A stretch of DNA of 22,462 nt, from positions 4,002 through 26,463 of the forward strand of contig DIQC01000063.1 of NCBI GenBank assembly GCA_002426495.1. Direction: 5' to 3'. The notes beneath the pieces were generated by a model, which was given only the letters and a program-made list of their open reading frames with translations, was not told the origin of the DNA and ran no database searches. Positions 7,437 to 15,904 of the stretch are shown here, in pieces. How positions within the stretch are numbered: position 1 is the stretch's first letter; every line of letters begins with the position of its first letter. Source of the stretch: Thermacetogenium sp. UBA5472. Lineage in GTDB: Bacteria > Bacillota > DSM-12270 > Thermacetogeniales > Thermacetogeniaceae. Both the position numbers and the translations under genes were made by a program.

Positions 7437-8807
7437 CTAATGTTTTCTTAGACAGGCCAGGAAAAACCCATCAGTACCGTGCCGGTGAGGCAGCAGCTGC
7501 AAAAAACCTTTTTGGGCATCTGTCCTGTCGCAACCATCAACCACAGGAAATGGTAGTAATGGAGTCAATGCTTCCAGCTTAAAACAAGTGTATTCCTTTA
7601 AAAATGAATTGACAACCCCTGTATTCTCCTCCGGTTCTGTAGAACAGGTACTGTAAAGCATTATTCCACCTGTTTTCAAGCACTTACCAGCCTGTCCCAA
7701 AATCTCCATCTGTTGTTGAACATGAAGTTTTAAATCGCCCCGCTCTACCCGCCATCTGAGCTCCGGTCGCCTGCGTATGACACCTAGGCCGGAGCAGGGT
7801 ACATCGACCAGAATATAATCAGCTTTTTCCCTGAGCTGTTCAGGCAGTTCTCTGGCATCAAGAAGTTTGGCTTCTACGATGGTTACCCCTAACCTCCTGC
7901 AGGTATCTTCGATAAGTTTCAGGCGATGTTCATGGACATCAAGAGCCAGAATTCTCCCCTTGTTCTTCATCAATTGAGCAAGGTGAGTGGTTTTGCCGCC
8001 CGGCCCGCTGCAGGCATCGATAACAAATGCACCAGGGGTTGGATTAAGAACAGCAGCGGCGATCATAGAACTCTCATCCTGTACAGTATACAGCCCCTGC
8101 CGGAAAGATGGCAGCTCAGGCAGGTATGATGCCTTCTCTACAATGATCCCTTCAGGCACTAAAGAACTGGGGCGAACACTCAGACCCTCTTCTTTCAGCC
8201 GTTCAAAAAGTTGGTGTGGAGTATTTTTTAAAGTATTACAGCGCAACACTACAGGGGGAGGCTCATTATTAGTCATACATAATGAAGCGGTCTCTTCCTC
8301 TCCAAAACGGATCAGCCAGCGTTTTACCAGCCACAGAGGATGGGAATGCTTGACACTCAAATAGAGTGCAGTTTCCTTCTCGGGGTCAGGATAAGCAATC
8401 CTGTATTTCTCACGGCTGATCTTGCGCAACAGAGCGTTTACAAAACCGGTTAATCCGTAAATTCTACGGCTTTTTGCCATTTCTACAGCTTCATTACAGA
8501 CTGCCCTGGCAGGAACCTTGTCCAGAAAAAGAAGCTGATATACCCCCATCCGCATAATACAGCGTATACAATCATTCATTCGAGAAACAGAAACCGTACT
8601 GAATTGATCGATCACATAGTCCAAAGTACCCTGCCTGCGCAGGGTGCCATATACCAACTCAGTTAAAAAAGCAGCATCACTGGGTGCCAGTTTCCAGCGC
8701 CTTGCATTTTTCTGCAGCTCTAGATTAGCGTAAGCACCATCTTTTTCCACAGCCAAGAGCACACGCAGTGCCGCATCCCTGGCAGGAGACACCTTAGACC
8801 TACTCAA
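7437..8807 (-). CDS. rsmB: 16S rRNA (cytosine(967)-C(5))-methyltransferase RsmB
   Basis: An SAM-dependent methyltransferase that makes m5C967 (E. coli numbering) in 16S rRNA. The 456 residues comprise an N-terminal NusB-like RNA-binding domain (about 6-135) and a Rossmann methyltransferase domain. Visible motifs are the SAM loop DACSGPGGKTTHLA (264-277), motif IV DVPCSG (335-340, Cys338 for product release) and motif VI STCST (386-390, catalytic Cys388). The start is TTG at 8805-8807, chosen because AAGGTGG lies 9 bases upstream and the N-terminus fits the family. A GTG five codons later is the alternative. It lies 36 bases after fmt. In many Bacillota rlmN and a PP2C phosphatase follow here; neither is present. 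Confidence 0.96.
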   Translation of the reverse strand: MSRSKVSPARDAALRVLLAVEKDGAYANLELQKNARRWKLAPSDAAFLTELVYGTLRRQGTLDYVIDQFSTVSVSRMNDCIRCIMRMGVYQLLFLDKVPARAVCNEAVEMAKSRRIYGLTGFVNALLRKISREKYRIAYPDPEKETALYLSVKHSHPLWLVKRWLIRFGEEETASLCMTNNEPPPVVLRCNTLKNTPHQLFERLKEEGLSVRPSSLVPEGIIVEKASYLPELPSFRQGLYTVQDESSMIAAAVLNPTPGAFVIDACSGPGGKTTHLAQLMKNKGRILALDVHEHRLKLIEDTCRRLGVTIVEAKLLDARELPEQLREKADYILVDVPCSGLGVIRRRPELRWRVERGDLKLHVQQQMEILGQAGKCLKTGGIMLYSTCSTEPEENTGVVNSFLKEYTCFKLEALTPLLPFPVVDGCDRTDAQKGFLQLLPHRHGTDGFFLACLRKH

Positions 8808-8843
8808 TAATTACAACCACCTTATTTATAGCATTGTCCGCTT

Positions 8844-9779
8844 TCATTCTAAGCGTGAACCAGGAGCAATCTTATAACCCCGAACAAACTCAGCCCCACT
8901 CATCCGCCCACGGCCTGCAGGCTGTACCTCTGTCAATAGTATTTGCCCCTGCCCAGTCTGTACTATAAAACCGGTTTTGGGACTGCTTTCTACCACCTGT
9001 CCGGGTTCATAAATTGAACTCTCGTCATTGATAAAACCGGTTTTCCATATTTTAATTGCGTTTCCGTCTTTTAGCACAGTATACGCCCCAGGTTTAGGAT
9101 TCATACCCTTGATATGATTGACAATCTCTTGCGCAGCACGGCTCCAATCTATTTGGGCCTCTTCCTTGCACAGCGGAGGCGCATAAGTAGCCAGGTCATG
9201 TTCCTGGGTACGCTGAGGCGCGGTTCCCTGCCGCAGCATAGTCAGTGTCTTCTCCACCAATACAGCTCCCCGCTCGGCAAAGCTAGCCCCCAATTCTCCG
9301 GCAGTGGCATCTACAGGGATTTCCGCTTCCTCCTGCAGAATAATGTCTCCCGCATCCATCTCCGGTGACAGATACATAGTTGTAATACCAGTCATCTGCT
9401 CCCCATTTATGATTGCGCGCTGTATGGGTGCAGCACCTCTATATTTGGGCAGGAGTGAGGGATGAAGATTGACACACCCCAGGGGAGGCAGATTGAGAAC
9501 CTCTAAGGGCAAGAGCATCCCATAGGCAACCACAACGATAACATCTGGTTTGATCTTGTGTTGCTCAATAACATCAATTAATTCCTCAGCTGATGCCGGT
9601 TGGTAAACAGGTAAAGCTCCTGCAACTAATTCTTTCACCGGTGGCGAAGCAATCTTCCGACCCCGACCGCGCCGCCGATCCGGTTGGGTTACAACACCCT
9701 CAACATCCCATTTATTTTCAAGCAAACGCTTTAACGTAGGCAAGGCAAACTGCGCTGTACCACAAAATAGAATCTTCAA
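8844..9779 (-). CDS. fmt: Methionyl-tRNA formyltransferase
   Basis: Transfers a formyl group from 10-formyl-tetrahydrofolate to Met-tRNA(fMet), making the initiator tRNA. The 311 residues match the family length. The N-terminal formyltransferase domain contains NLHPSLLPKYRGAAPIQ (104-120), including catalytic Asn104 and His106, and MDAGDI with Asp142, equivalent to the E. coli Asn106/His108/Asp144 triad. The C-terminal OB-like domain contains KIWKTGF and the GRGRMSGAEF region. The start is TTG at 9777-9779, supported by AAGGAGG 7 bases upstream. It lies 15 bases after def; the fmt-def pair handles addition and removal of the formyl group. Confidence 0.97.
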   Translation of the reverse strand: MKILFCGTAQFALPTLKRLLENKWDVEGVVTQPDRRRGRGRKIASPPVKELVAGALPVYQPASAEELIDVIEQHKIKPDVIVVVAYGMLLPLEVLNLPPLGCVNLHPSLLPKYRGAAPIQRAIINGEQMTGITTMYLSPEMDAGDIILQEEAEIPVDATAGELGASFAERGAVLVEKTLTMLRQGTAPQRTQEHDLATYAPPLCKEEAQIDWSRAAQEIVNHIKGMNPKPGAYTVLKDGNAIKIWKTGFINDESSIYEPGQVVESSPKTGFIVQTGQGQILLTEVQPAGRGRMSGAEFVRGYKIAPGSRLE

Positions 9780-9794
9780 GACCTGCCCTCCTTA

Positions 9795-10250
9795 TCAGCC
9801 TTCGTTACTAATTTTAGTTGCTCTATCGATAAAAAGAATACCTTCCAGGTGATCAATTTCATGCTGCAGAGCCCGTGCTCCTAACCCTTCGGCAGAGATC
9901 AGCTGCTGTTGACCATCCCGATTAAGGGCTCTTACCTTTACTTTGGCTGCTCTGTTCACTTCACCTGCTACACCTGGTATACTCAAGCATCCCTCTACAC
10001 CTAATTCTTCACCTTCACGAAAAACTATTTCAGGATTGATCAGTTCCCAGACACCCTCTCCCACATCTACTACTACAATGCGCTTGGAAACCCCGACCTG
10101 AGGGGCGGCTAATCCTACACCATTGGCTTCATACATGGCTTCCTTCATATCTGTTAGCAGTTTTTTGACTTTTTTATTGATTACTGTCACATTGCGCGAC
10201 TTTTGGCGCAGCACATCGTCACCCATTTTCACTATTTTAAGAGCAGCCAT
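9795..10250 (-). CDS. def: Peptide deformylase
   Basis: A metalloenzyme that removes the N-formyl group from nascent proteins at the ribosome. With the start chosen here it has 151 residues, normal for the family. All three motifs are present: GVGLAAPQ (44-51), EGCLS (86-90, metal ligand Cys88) and QHEIDH (129-134, HEXXH with His130, Glu131, His134). The reading frame extends upstream to a TTG at 10272-10274, but AAGGAGG lies inside that extension 7 bases before the ATG at 10248-10250, and family members begin MA.LKIVKMGDDVLR-like. The ATG is therefore taken as the start. It is 20 bases after priA. Confidence 0.96.
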   Translation of the reverse strand: MAALKIVKMGDDVLRQKSRNVTVINKKVKKLLTDMKEAMYEANGVGLAAPQVGVSKRIVVVDVGEGVWELINPEIVFREGEELGVEGCLSIPGVAGEVNRAAKVKVRALNRDGQQQLISAEGLGARALQHEIDHLEGILFIDRATKISNEG

Positions 10251-10270
10251 TAAATTGCCTCCTTGCATTA

Positions 10271-12262
10271 TCAAAAACCATAAGGATCTATTTCCACATT
10301 AATTATAACACTTTTATTTTTTCTATAAACAACCAGACAACTTTCGATTTCACTTCGTACCTTACGGCAGTTGCCTTTCAGCATTACCTGGTACCTGTAC
10401 TGCCCCTTGACCCGTAGAACAGGAGCCGGGGCAGGCCCTAACACAACAATATGGTCTGTCCCTACAGTTTGTTTAATATGCTGAGCAAACTGAGCGGCAT
10501 TATTCATAACCTTCTCCTCATCCTTACCACTAAAACGCACCCTGATCAATTCACCAAAGGGAGGGTACCCTAGAGAGCGTCTCCTGTAAGCCTCTTCCCG
10601 ATAAAAAAGTTTGTCTTCCCCCCTGCAAGCAGATTCAATGCTGTAGTGATTCGGATTAAGGGTCTGCACGATAACCTCCCCTGGTTTTTCCCCACGCCCG
10701 GCACGTCCGGACACCTGGGTCAGAAGCTGAAATGTATGTTCCGCAGAACGAAAATCAGGGAGATTCAATGACAGGTCTGCATTAAGCACCCCTACCAAAG
10801 TCACATCGGGAAAATCATGTCCTTTGGCCACCATCTGTGTTCCCAGAAGGATATCAGCCTCTTTCCGTGCAAATGACCCTAAAATCCGCTGGAAATCTCC
10901 CTTTCTTCTGGTCGTATCAAAATCCAGCCGTGCTACTCGCCCACCTGGCAGCAGATCAATGAGTTCCTTTTCCACCCGCTGGATCCCCACTCCCAAAAAG
11001 CTCAGTTTCTTTGTACTGCCACAGGAAGGACAGGAGGCAGGCACCCTTTTGATAACATTACAGTAATGACAGCGCAGGTCCCTGGTCTGTTTATGATAAA
11101 TAAGAGAAATAGAACAATTATTGCACTTGATAACCTCCCCACAGACAGGACAGTAAATCATGGGAGCATACCCCCGCCTGTTTAAGAACAGAATCACCTG
11201 CTCCTTCCTCTCTAAGCGCAGTTTTATCTGCTCCACCAGGTATTCACTCAAATAAGATGGTTCTCCTCCCTCTTGACGAAGATCAACCAAATTGATTACC
11301 GGCAGGCAGCGCCCAGCAGGCCGCTTTTTCATAGAAAGAATTTTCGTCCTTCCCCAGGCAGCAGAAGCATAGCTCTCCAGGGATGGGGTTGCACTCCCTA
11401 ATACAATCACCGCTCTGTTATACTGTGCGCGCCATAAAGCTATCTGGCGTGCATGATGATAAGGCTTATTCTGCTGTTTATAGGCTGGGTCATGTTCTTC
11501 ATCGATAATAATCAGCCCCAGCTGACGAAAAGGCGCAAAGACAGCGGAACGGGGGCCGATGAGCACCCGCAGTTTACCACTGCGGATCCCTTCCCAGACA
11601 CGATACTTCTCTCTCCCGGCTATCCTGTGATGCCAAACACCCACTTTTTCCCCAAACCTCTCCTGAAAAATATGGTTCATCTGGGGTGTTAAAGCGATCT
11701 CTGGTAACAGATAAAGCACCTGATGATCAGCGTTCAATGCCGCTTCTGTAGCTCTCAGATATACCTCTGTTTTGCCGCTCCCGGTCACTCCATAGAGGAG
11801 AAATCTGCTGTATTCTCGTTTCCCTATAGCCTCTTTTATCTCCTCCAGTGCCCGTTGCTGCTCAGCTGTTAAAATGAATTTAGGCAACCGCAACTGGGGT
11901 GCGGCAGATGGTGATGAAAAGATCGGAAGTGGCTTTTTGGGCTTACGGGGTGGTGAAATTGAGTCAAGAATTTGCCCAACAGGATGAAGATAATAACCAG
12001 CCATCCAATTTGCTAACTTTAATATTTCCTCTGTAAAATCAGGTTCTCCCCTGTCGAAATCTATAATATCTCGCAAGGTGATCCCCGGCTCAGGTGCGCT
12101 GTAACCTATTATCCAGCCCTCCGCAACACGAGCTCCGAAGGGCACAGTTACTCTTGTCCCAGGCACAGGTTTCTCCATTCCTTCGGGAATCCGATAATGA
12201 AAGAAGTGCCCTAAACGGGGATGATTGACCCTGATGATAACCTCTGCACATTCTTCTGCCAT
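10271..12262 (-). CDS. priA: Primosomal protein N' (replication restart helicase PriA)
   Basis: A superfamily 2 3'-to-5' DNA helicase that recognises abandoned replication forks and reloads the replisome. In about 663 residues: an N-terminal fork-binding domain and winged helix (about 1-125), Walker A GVTGSGKT (158-165), Walker B DEEH (254-257), and motif III GSATPS (289-294). Eight cysteines follow in a CxxC-type zinc-binding insert (about 370-413, four CxxC pairs). The C-terminal helicase motifs TQMVAKGHDFPDV and VSGRAGRG come last. It is shorter than the 730-800 residues common in Bacillota, mainly because of compact N-terminal domains. The ATG has GGAG about 9 bases upstream. Confidence 0.96.
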   Translation of the reverse strand: MAEECAEVIIRVNHPRLGHFFHYRIPEGMEKPVPGTRVTVPFGARVAEGWIIGYSAPEPGITLRDIIDFDRGEPDFTEEILKLANWMAGYYLHPVGQILDSISPPRKPKKPLPIFSSPSAAPQLRLPKFILTAEQQRALEEIKEAIGKREYSRFLLYGVTGSGKTEVYLRATEAALNADHQVLYLLPEIALTPQMNHIFQERFGEKVGVWHHRIAGREKYRVWEGIRSGKLRVLIGPRSAVFAPFRQLGLIIIDEEHDPAYKQQNKPYHHARQIALWRAQYNRAVIVLGSATPSLESYASAAWGRTKILSMKKRPAGRCLPVINLVDLRQEGGEPSYLSEYLVEQIKLRLERKEQVILFLNRRGYAPMIYCPVCGEVIKCNNCSISLIYHKQTRDLRCHYCNVIKRVPASCPSCGSTKKLSFLGVGIQRVEKELIDLLPGGRVARLDFDTTRRKGDFQRILGSFARKEADILLGTQMVAKGHDFPDVTLVGVLNADLSLNLPDFRSAEHTFQLLTQVSGRAGRGEKPGEVIVQTLNPNHYSIESACRGEDKLFYREEAYRRRSLGYPPFGELIRVRFSGKDEEKVMNNAAQFAQHIKQTVGTDHIVVLGPAPAPVLRVKGQYRYQVMLKGNCRKVRSEIESCLVVYRKNKSVIINVEIDPYGF

Positions 12263-12324
12263 GTCTCAACTCTCCATAACAATACTCAATCATAGGTTAA
12301 CTTAACACCGGCCATTTAGGGTGC

Positions 12325-12363
12325 AAAAACACAAAGCCAGTTATAACTGCAGTATAACTGGCC
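12325..12363 (-). terminator. Probable intrinsic terminator after metK
   Basis: A perfect 10-base inverted repeat (12336-12345 GCCAGTTATA and 12353-12362 TATAACTGGC) has a 7-base loop. Read on the minus strand, the stem is followed by TTTGTGTTTTTG, a T-rich tract. It begins about 30 bases past the metK stop and about 75 bases before the priA start. It would separate an upstream dapF-metK unit from a priA-rpe unit, at least partly. The stem is AT-rich in its inner half, so leakiness is possible. Confidence 0.6.
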
Positions 12364-12392
12364 AGATATCAACAACCCTGACTAAACCGAAT

Positions 12393-13598
12393 CTAGATAC
12401 GTCCACTGACTGAGATCTTTTCGGCTTCCTTCCTGAGCATTTCCGCACTGTCAGTTCTTTCCCATGTAAGATCCAAATCGGGCCGTCCAAAGTGGCCATA
12501 GGAAGCGGTCTGCCTGTAGATGGGCCTCCTGAGATCCAGATATTTGATGATGGAAGCCGGTTTAAAATCAAATAATTTCTTGATCAAATTGCAGAGCTGT
12601 TCATCAGGCAGCACCCCTGTCCCAAAAGTATCCACATAAACAGCAAGGGGTTTGGCCACTCCAATGGCATAAGCCACTTGAATCTCACACCTGCGAGCGA
12701 GTTTAGCGGCTACGACATTTTTAGCAACATACCTGGCAAAATAAGAAGCCGACCTGTCTACCTTTGTCGGATCCTTCCCTGAGAAAGCTCCGCCACCATG
12801 TCTGGCTGACCCTCCATATGTATCAACAATAATTTTTCTCCCTGTGAGACCTGTATCACACTGAGGCCCTCCAACCACAAAGCGCCCTGTGGGGTTGACG
12901 AAAAAACGAGTCCTGTCATCGATATACTGAGCGGGGATTGTATCCTTGATTACTTTTTCGATAATATCCTCACGGATCTGGTCCAATTCCATATCAGGAC
13001 TGTGCTGGGCTGAAATAACGATGGCATCAACCCGAACCGGGCGATCATTTTCGTATTCCACTGTAACCTGGCTTTTTCCATCAGGACGCAGATAAGGAAG
13101 AATCTTATTCTTACGCACCTCAGCTAAGCGGCGCGCTAATTTATGTGCTAGATCGATGGGCAGAGGCATTAGATCTGGGCTCTCATCTGTGGCATATCCA
13201 AACATCATTCCCTGATCCCCAGCACCCAACTCTTGCTCAACTGTGATTTCACCTGTTTTTACTTCCAAAGCCTGATCTACTCCGAGAGCAATATCAGGAG
13301 ACTGCTCTTCAATAGAAGTAACCACAGAACAGGTGTCACAATCAAAACCGAATTTAGCCCTGGTGTAACCGATATCCCTGAGCACTGAACGGACAATTTG
13401 AGGAATATCAACATAACATTCAGTGGTGATCTGACCAGCCACAAATACCAGCCCTGTAGCTGTCATCGTTTCACAGGCAACCCGTGCCATCTCATCCTTT
13501 TCCAAGATGGCATCCAGAATGGCATCGGAAACTTGATCCGCCACCTTATCAGGATGACCCTCTGTCACTGACTCCGAAGTAAAAAAGTATGGCGCCAT
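12393..13598 (-). CDS. metK: S-adenosylmethionine synthase (methionine adenosyltransferase)
   Basis: Makes SAM from methionine and ATP; the product feeds methyltransferases such as RsmB in this region. The 401 residues are full family length. Motifs: TEGHPDKVADQVSDAILD (12-29, with the active-site His15 and Asp17), GAGDQGMMFGYA (125-136), and the glycine-rich GGGAFSGKDPTKVDRSA phosphate loop (about 262-278). The ATG has GGGAGG about 10 bases upstream and lies only 6 bases after coaBC, so there is no room for a dedicated SAM riboswitch. Any control must act at the operon start or post-transcriptionally. Confidence 0.98.
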   Translation of the reverse strand: MAPYFFTSESVTEGHPDKVADQVSDAILDAILEKDEMARVACETMTATGLVFVAGQITTECYVDIPQIVRSVLRDIGYTRAKFGFDCDTCSVVTSIEEQSPDIALGVDQALEVKTGEITVEQELGAGDQGMMFGYATDESPDLMPLPIDLAHKLARRLAEVRKNKILPYLRPDGKSQVTVEYENDRPVRVDAIVISAQHSPDMELDQIREDIIEKVIKDTIPAQYIDDRTRFFVNPTGRFVVGGPQCDTGLTGRKIIVDTYGGSARHGGGAFSGKDPTKVDRSASYFARYVAKNVVAAKLARRCEIQVAYAIGVAKPLAVYVDTFGTGVLPDEQLCNLIKKLFDFKPASIIKYLDLRRPIYRQTASYGHFGRPDLDLTWERTDSAEMLRKEAEKISVSGRI

Positions 13599-13604
13599 TC
13601 TTTT

Positions 13605-14804
13605 TTATTCCTCCCTTGAAGATTTAAACAAATTAACGATCTCATCAACTATCACGCAGGCCAATTCCTGTTTTGTCATCTTATCATATGTGCTGGCATT
13701 TCCATCTTTAAGGATGATCGTGGCCACATTAGTATCTACCTCAAAGCCTGCTCCTTCCACAGTAAGATCATTAGCAACAATCATGTCAAGATTCTTGCGA
13801 ACCAGTTTATCCTGAGCATTTTTGAGCAGATTTTCGGTCTCTGCGGCGAATCCAACCAGAATTTGCTTGTTCTTATGCTCTCCCAGATAGCCTAAAATGT
13901 CATCTGTTCTTTCTAGCTCTAGAACAAGTTCCCCTTGATGCTTCTTGATTTTTTCCGCAGCTAGCTGTCGAGGCCGGAAATCAGCCACCGCGGCAGCCTT
14001 GATGACAATGTCAGCTGTAGGAAAGGCTTCCTTAACAGCATTAAACATCTCTTGGGCGGTCTCTACTGGAACTTCTTTAACACCCTCTGGCACAGAAATC
14101 CTTGTCGGCCCACTGATTAAGGTTACCTGGGCACCTCTATTCTTGATCTCCTGTGCCAGGGCATACCCCATCTTTCCGGAACTGTAATTCGATAAAAAAC
14201 GTACTGGATCAAGGGGTTCACGAGTGGGCCCCGCAGTTACCAGTACATGTCGTCCTTCCAGATCTTTTTTCTGAGAGAATATGCGCTCAACAAAAGCAAC
14301 TATTTTTTCAGGCGCAGGAAGCCTACCTTTACCACTTACACCACAGGCCAGATGCCCCTCCTCCGGTTCGATAAAAATGTAACCCATACTTTTAAGGAAA
14401 CTTATCCAATGCTGACAAATAGGGTTCTCATACATCATAGTATTCATCGCCGGAGCAAAAATAACAGGCGCTCTCGTCGCCATAATAGTTGCTGTCAAGA
14501 GATTACCGGCAGTACCACTGGCAACCGAACCGATTGTATTGGCTGTAGCCGGCGCTACCAGCACCAGGTCCGCTCCCTGGGCGAGGCTGATATGCTCAAC
14601 ACTCCATTTTTCTGTTGTTTTCAACATTTCCATGTGCACCGGCTGCTGAGATACTGTTTGCATAGTCAAAGGTGTGATGAACTCAGCCGCAGCAGCCGTC
14701 ATAATCACCTGTACTCGGTAATTTTTTTTGACGAGCAAACTAGCTATTTCAGCAGCTTTGTAAGCAGCAATACCCCCTGTAACACCCAGCACTATATTCT
14801 TCAT
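13605..14804 (-). CDS. coaBC: Bifunctional phosphopantothenoylcysteine decarboxylase/phosphopantothenate-cysteine ligase
   Basis: Catalyses two consecutive steps of coenzyme A synthesis: ligation of 4'-phosphopantothenate to cysteine (CoaB) and FMN-dependent decarboxylation (CoaC). The 399 residues contain the N-terminal CoaC flavoprotein domain (about 1-180) with GVTGGIAAYKA (7-17), HISLAQGADL (catalytic His71), APAMNTMMYENP (118-129) and ACGVSGKGRL (Cys154). The C-terminal CoaB domain has TAGPTREPLDPVRFLSNYSS (190-209), KAAAVADFRP and AEKIKK. The start overlaps the rpoZ stop in an ATGA arrangement (14801-14804), with only a weak upstream Shine-Dalgarno, so coupled translation is likely. Confidence 0.97.
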   Translation of the reverse strand: MKNIVLGVTGGIAAYKAAEIASLLVKKNYRVQVIMTAAAAEFITPLTMQTVSQQPVHMEMLKTTEKWSVEHISLAQGADLVLVAPATANTIGSVASGTAGNLLTATIMATRAPVIFAPAMNTMMYENPICQHWISFLKSMGYIFIEPEEGHLACGVSGKGRLPAPEKIVAFVERIFSQKKDLEGRHVLVTAGPTREPLDPVRFLSNYSSGKMGYALAQEIKNRGAQVTLISGPTRISVPEGVKEVPVETAQEMFNAVKEAFPTADIVIKAAAVADFRPRQLAAEKIKKHQGELVLELERTDDILGYLGEHKNKQILVGFAAETENLLKNAQDKLVRKNLDMIVANDLTVEGAGFEVDTNVATIILKDGNASTYDKMTKQELACVIVDEIVNLFKSSREE

Positions 14805-15013
14805 TTTATCATCTTCTGCTGCTGTGGTCGTTCAAGCTCTAACTGCCCCTCAGCTATCTCATGCAGAGCAATGGTGACTGGCTTTTCTGATTGAAGGTTT
14901 TCATCGGTAATACCTGATTCTGTTAAGGCACGAGCCCTCTTAGCTGCCGCAACGGCAAGCTCATATTTGCTCTCTACTCTGTCCAACAATTGGTCGAAAC
15001 TGAGCTGGATCAA
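14801..15013 (-). CDS. rpoZ: DNA-directed RNA polymerase omega subunit
   Basis: A small RNA polymerase subunit that helps assemble and stabilise the beta' subunit. The product begins M-I-QLSFDQLLDRVESKYE and contains the conserved AAAKRARAL. The frame opens with ATG at 15017-15019 (72 residues, ATGA overlap with the gmk stop), but AAGGGGG ends only 1 base before that ATG. The TTG two codons later (15011-15013) has ideal 7-base spacing, and the resulting MIQLSFD start matches the usual MI.PS.DELL-type N-terminus, so 70 residues is preferred. It lies directly after gmk, the usual gmk-rpoZ-coaBC order. Confidence 0.88.
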   Translation of the reverse strand: MIQLSFDQLLDRVESKYELAVAAAKRARALTESGITDENLQSEKPVTIALHEIAEGQLELERPQQQKMIK

Positions 15014-15015
15014 TA

Positions 15016-15609
15016 TCATTCCCCCTTATGCTGTGTCCGTATGTCTTTTTCCCGCTCAATAATATTAAGCAAATCTGCATAAGCAACTTCTATAACATTA
15101 TTATATATTATATAATCGTATTTTTTTGCTGCCTGTAATTCATCCGGGGCACAACTTAAACGCAGGTCAATAGCCTCCTGGGTATCTGTCCCTCTCCCAC
15201 TGATCCGTTTATTGAGTTCATCCAGTGAGGGCGGCATAATAAAGATGAGGACAGCTTCAGGAAAAACCTCTTTAACACTTTGACCACCCTGAACATCCAC
15301 CTCAAGCAGAACATTCTTCCCTTCCTGCAAACTGACCTCTACAGTGGAGCGTAAAGTGCCATAATAGTTTCCGTATACTTCTGCCCATTCTAAAAACTCC
15401 CCAGCATCGATCAGTCTTAGGAATTCTGCTCTGGAAACGAAGTGATATTCTACCCCATTTCGTTCATTGCCACGCAGAGGCCTGGTAGTAAGGGAAATGG
15501 AATATGATAGTTCAGGCAAACCTTCTCTCAGCATCTGGCAGAGAGTTCCTTTGCCAGAACCGGAGGGCCCGGATACTACAACAAGCAGTGATGATGATAA
15601 CTTTGACAT
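15016..15609 (-). CDS. gmk: Guanylate kinase
   Basis: Phosphorylates GMP to GDP with ATP, the entry to GTP and dGTP pools. With the ATG at 15607-15609 the protein has 197 residues, typical for the family. The P-loop GPSGSGKGT lies near the N-terminus, followed by the GMP-binding signature SLTTRPLRGNERNGVEYHFV and the NYYGT, LLEVDVQG and GRGTDT (lid) segments. The frame continues upstream to a TTG at 15622-15624, which would overlap remA by 14 bases. The ATG is favoured because it gives a standard N-terminus and has GGAAG 6 bases upstream; the site is weak, so coupling to remA is likely. Confidence 0.95.
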   Translation of the reverse strand: MSKLSSSLLVVVSGPSGSGKGTLCQMLREGLPELSYSISLTTRPLRGNERNGVEYHFVSRAEFLRLIDAGEFLEWAEVYGNYYGTLRSTVEVSLQEGKNVLLEVDVQGGQSVKEVFPEAVLIFIMPPSLDELNKRISGRGTDTQEAIDLRLSCAPDELQAAKKYDYIIYNNVIEVAYADLLNIIEREKDIRTQHKGE

Positions 15610-15610
15610 C

Positions 15611-15877
15611 TTATTCTTCCACAATTGAGCCCGATTCCTTTGCAGCTAAACGATTGGCCACTGTTTCAGGTTGAACTGCAGAGAGAATCACATGGCCACT
15701 GTCTGTAATAATAACAGCTCTTGTTCTTCTACCATAAGTGGCATCGATAAGCAAACCTCTTTCTCGGGCCTCGGAAATGATACGTTTAATTGGAGCAGAT
15801 TCAGGACTGACTATTGCCACAATCCGATTGGCAGATACAACATTACCAAAACCAATATTTATCAACTTGATGTCCAT
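15611..15877 (-). CDS. remA: Extracellular matrix regulator RemA (DUF370)
   Basis: A small DNA-binding protein of the RemA/YlzA family. In Bacillus subtilis it activates biofilm-matrix and osmoprotection operons; the role in other Bacillota is mostly unstudied. The 88-residue product starts MDIKLINIGFGNVVSANRI and contains PESAPIKRII, DATYGRRTRAV and LSAVQPETVA, all near-invariant in the family. The frame extends 9 codons upstream to a TTG at 15904, but AGGAGG lies inside that extension 6 bases before the ATG at 15875-15877, which decides the start. It lies between yicC and gmk, the conserved genomic position for remA. Confidence 0.95.
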   Translation of the reverse strand: MDIKLINIGFGNVVSANRIVAIVSPESAPIKRIISEARERGLLIDATYGRRTRAVIITDSGHVILSAVQPETVANRLAAKESGSIVEE

Positions 15878-15904
15878 ATCTTTCCTCCTAAAAGTGGAAT
15901 ACAA

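Noticed and set aside
10251..10274. Extended def start at a TTG (8 extra residues)
   Set aside because: The extension contains the AAGGAGG site for the downstream ATG and does not match family N-termini.
13599..13604. SAM riboswitch or other leader control for metK
   Set aside because: Only 6 bases separate metK from coaBC, so no leader RNA fits.
14247..14894. A 215-codon plus-strand reading frame antisense to coaBC/rpoZ
   Set aside because: Lies wholly opposite well-supported coaBC and rpoZ, has no recognisable domain, no ribosome site and a Ser/Arg/His-rich composition typical of an antisense shadow.
15878..15904. Extended remA start at a TTG (9 extra residues)
   Set aside because: AGGAGG lies inside the extension at ideal distance from the ATG at 15877; RemA proteins begin MDIKLINIG or similar.
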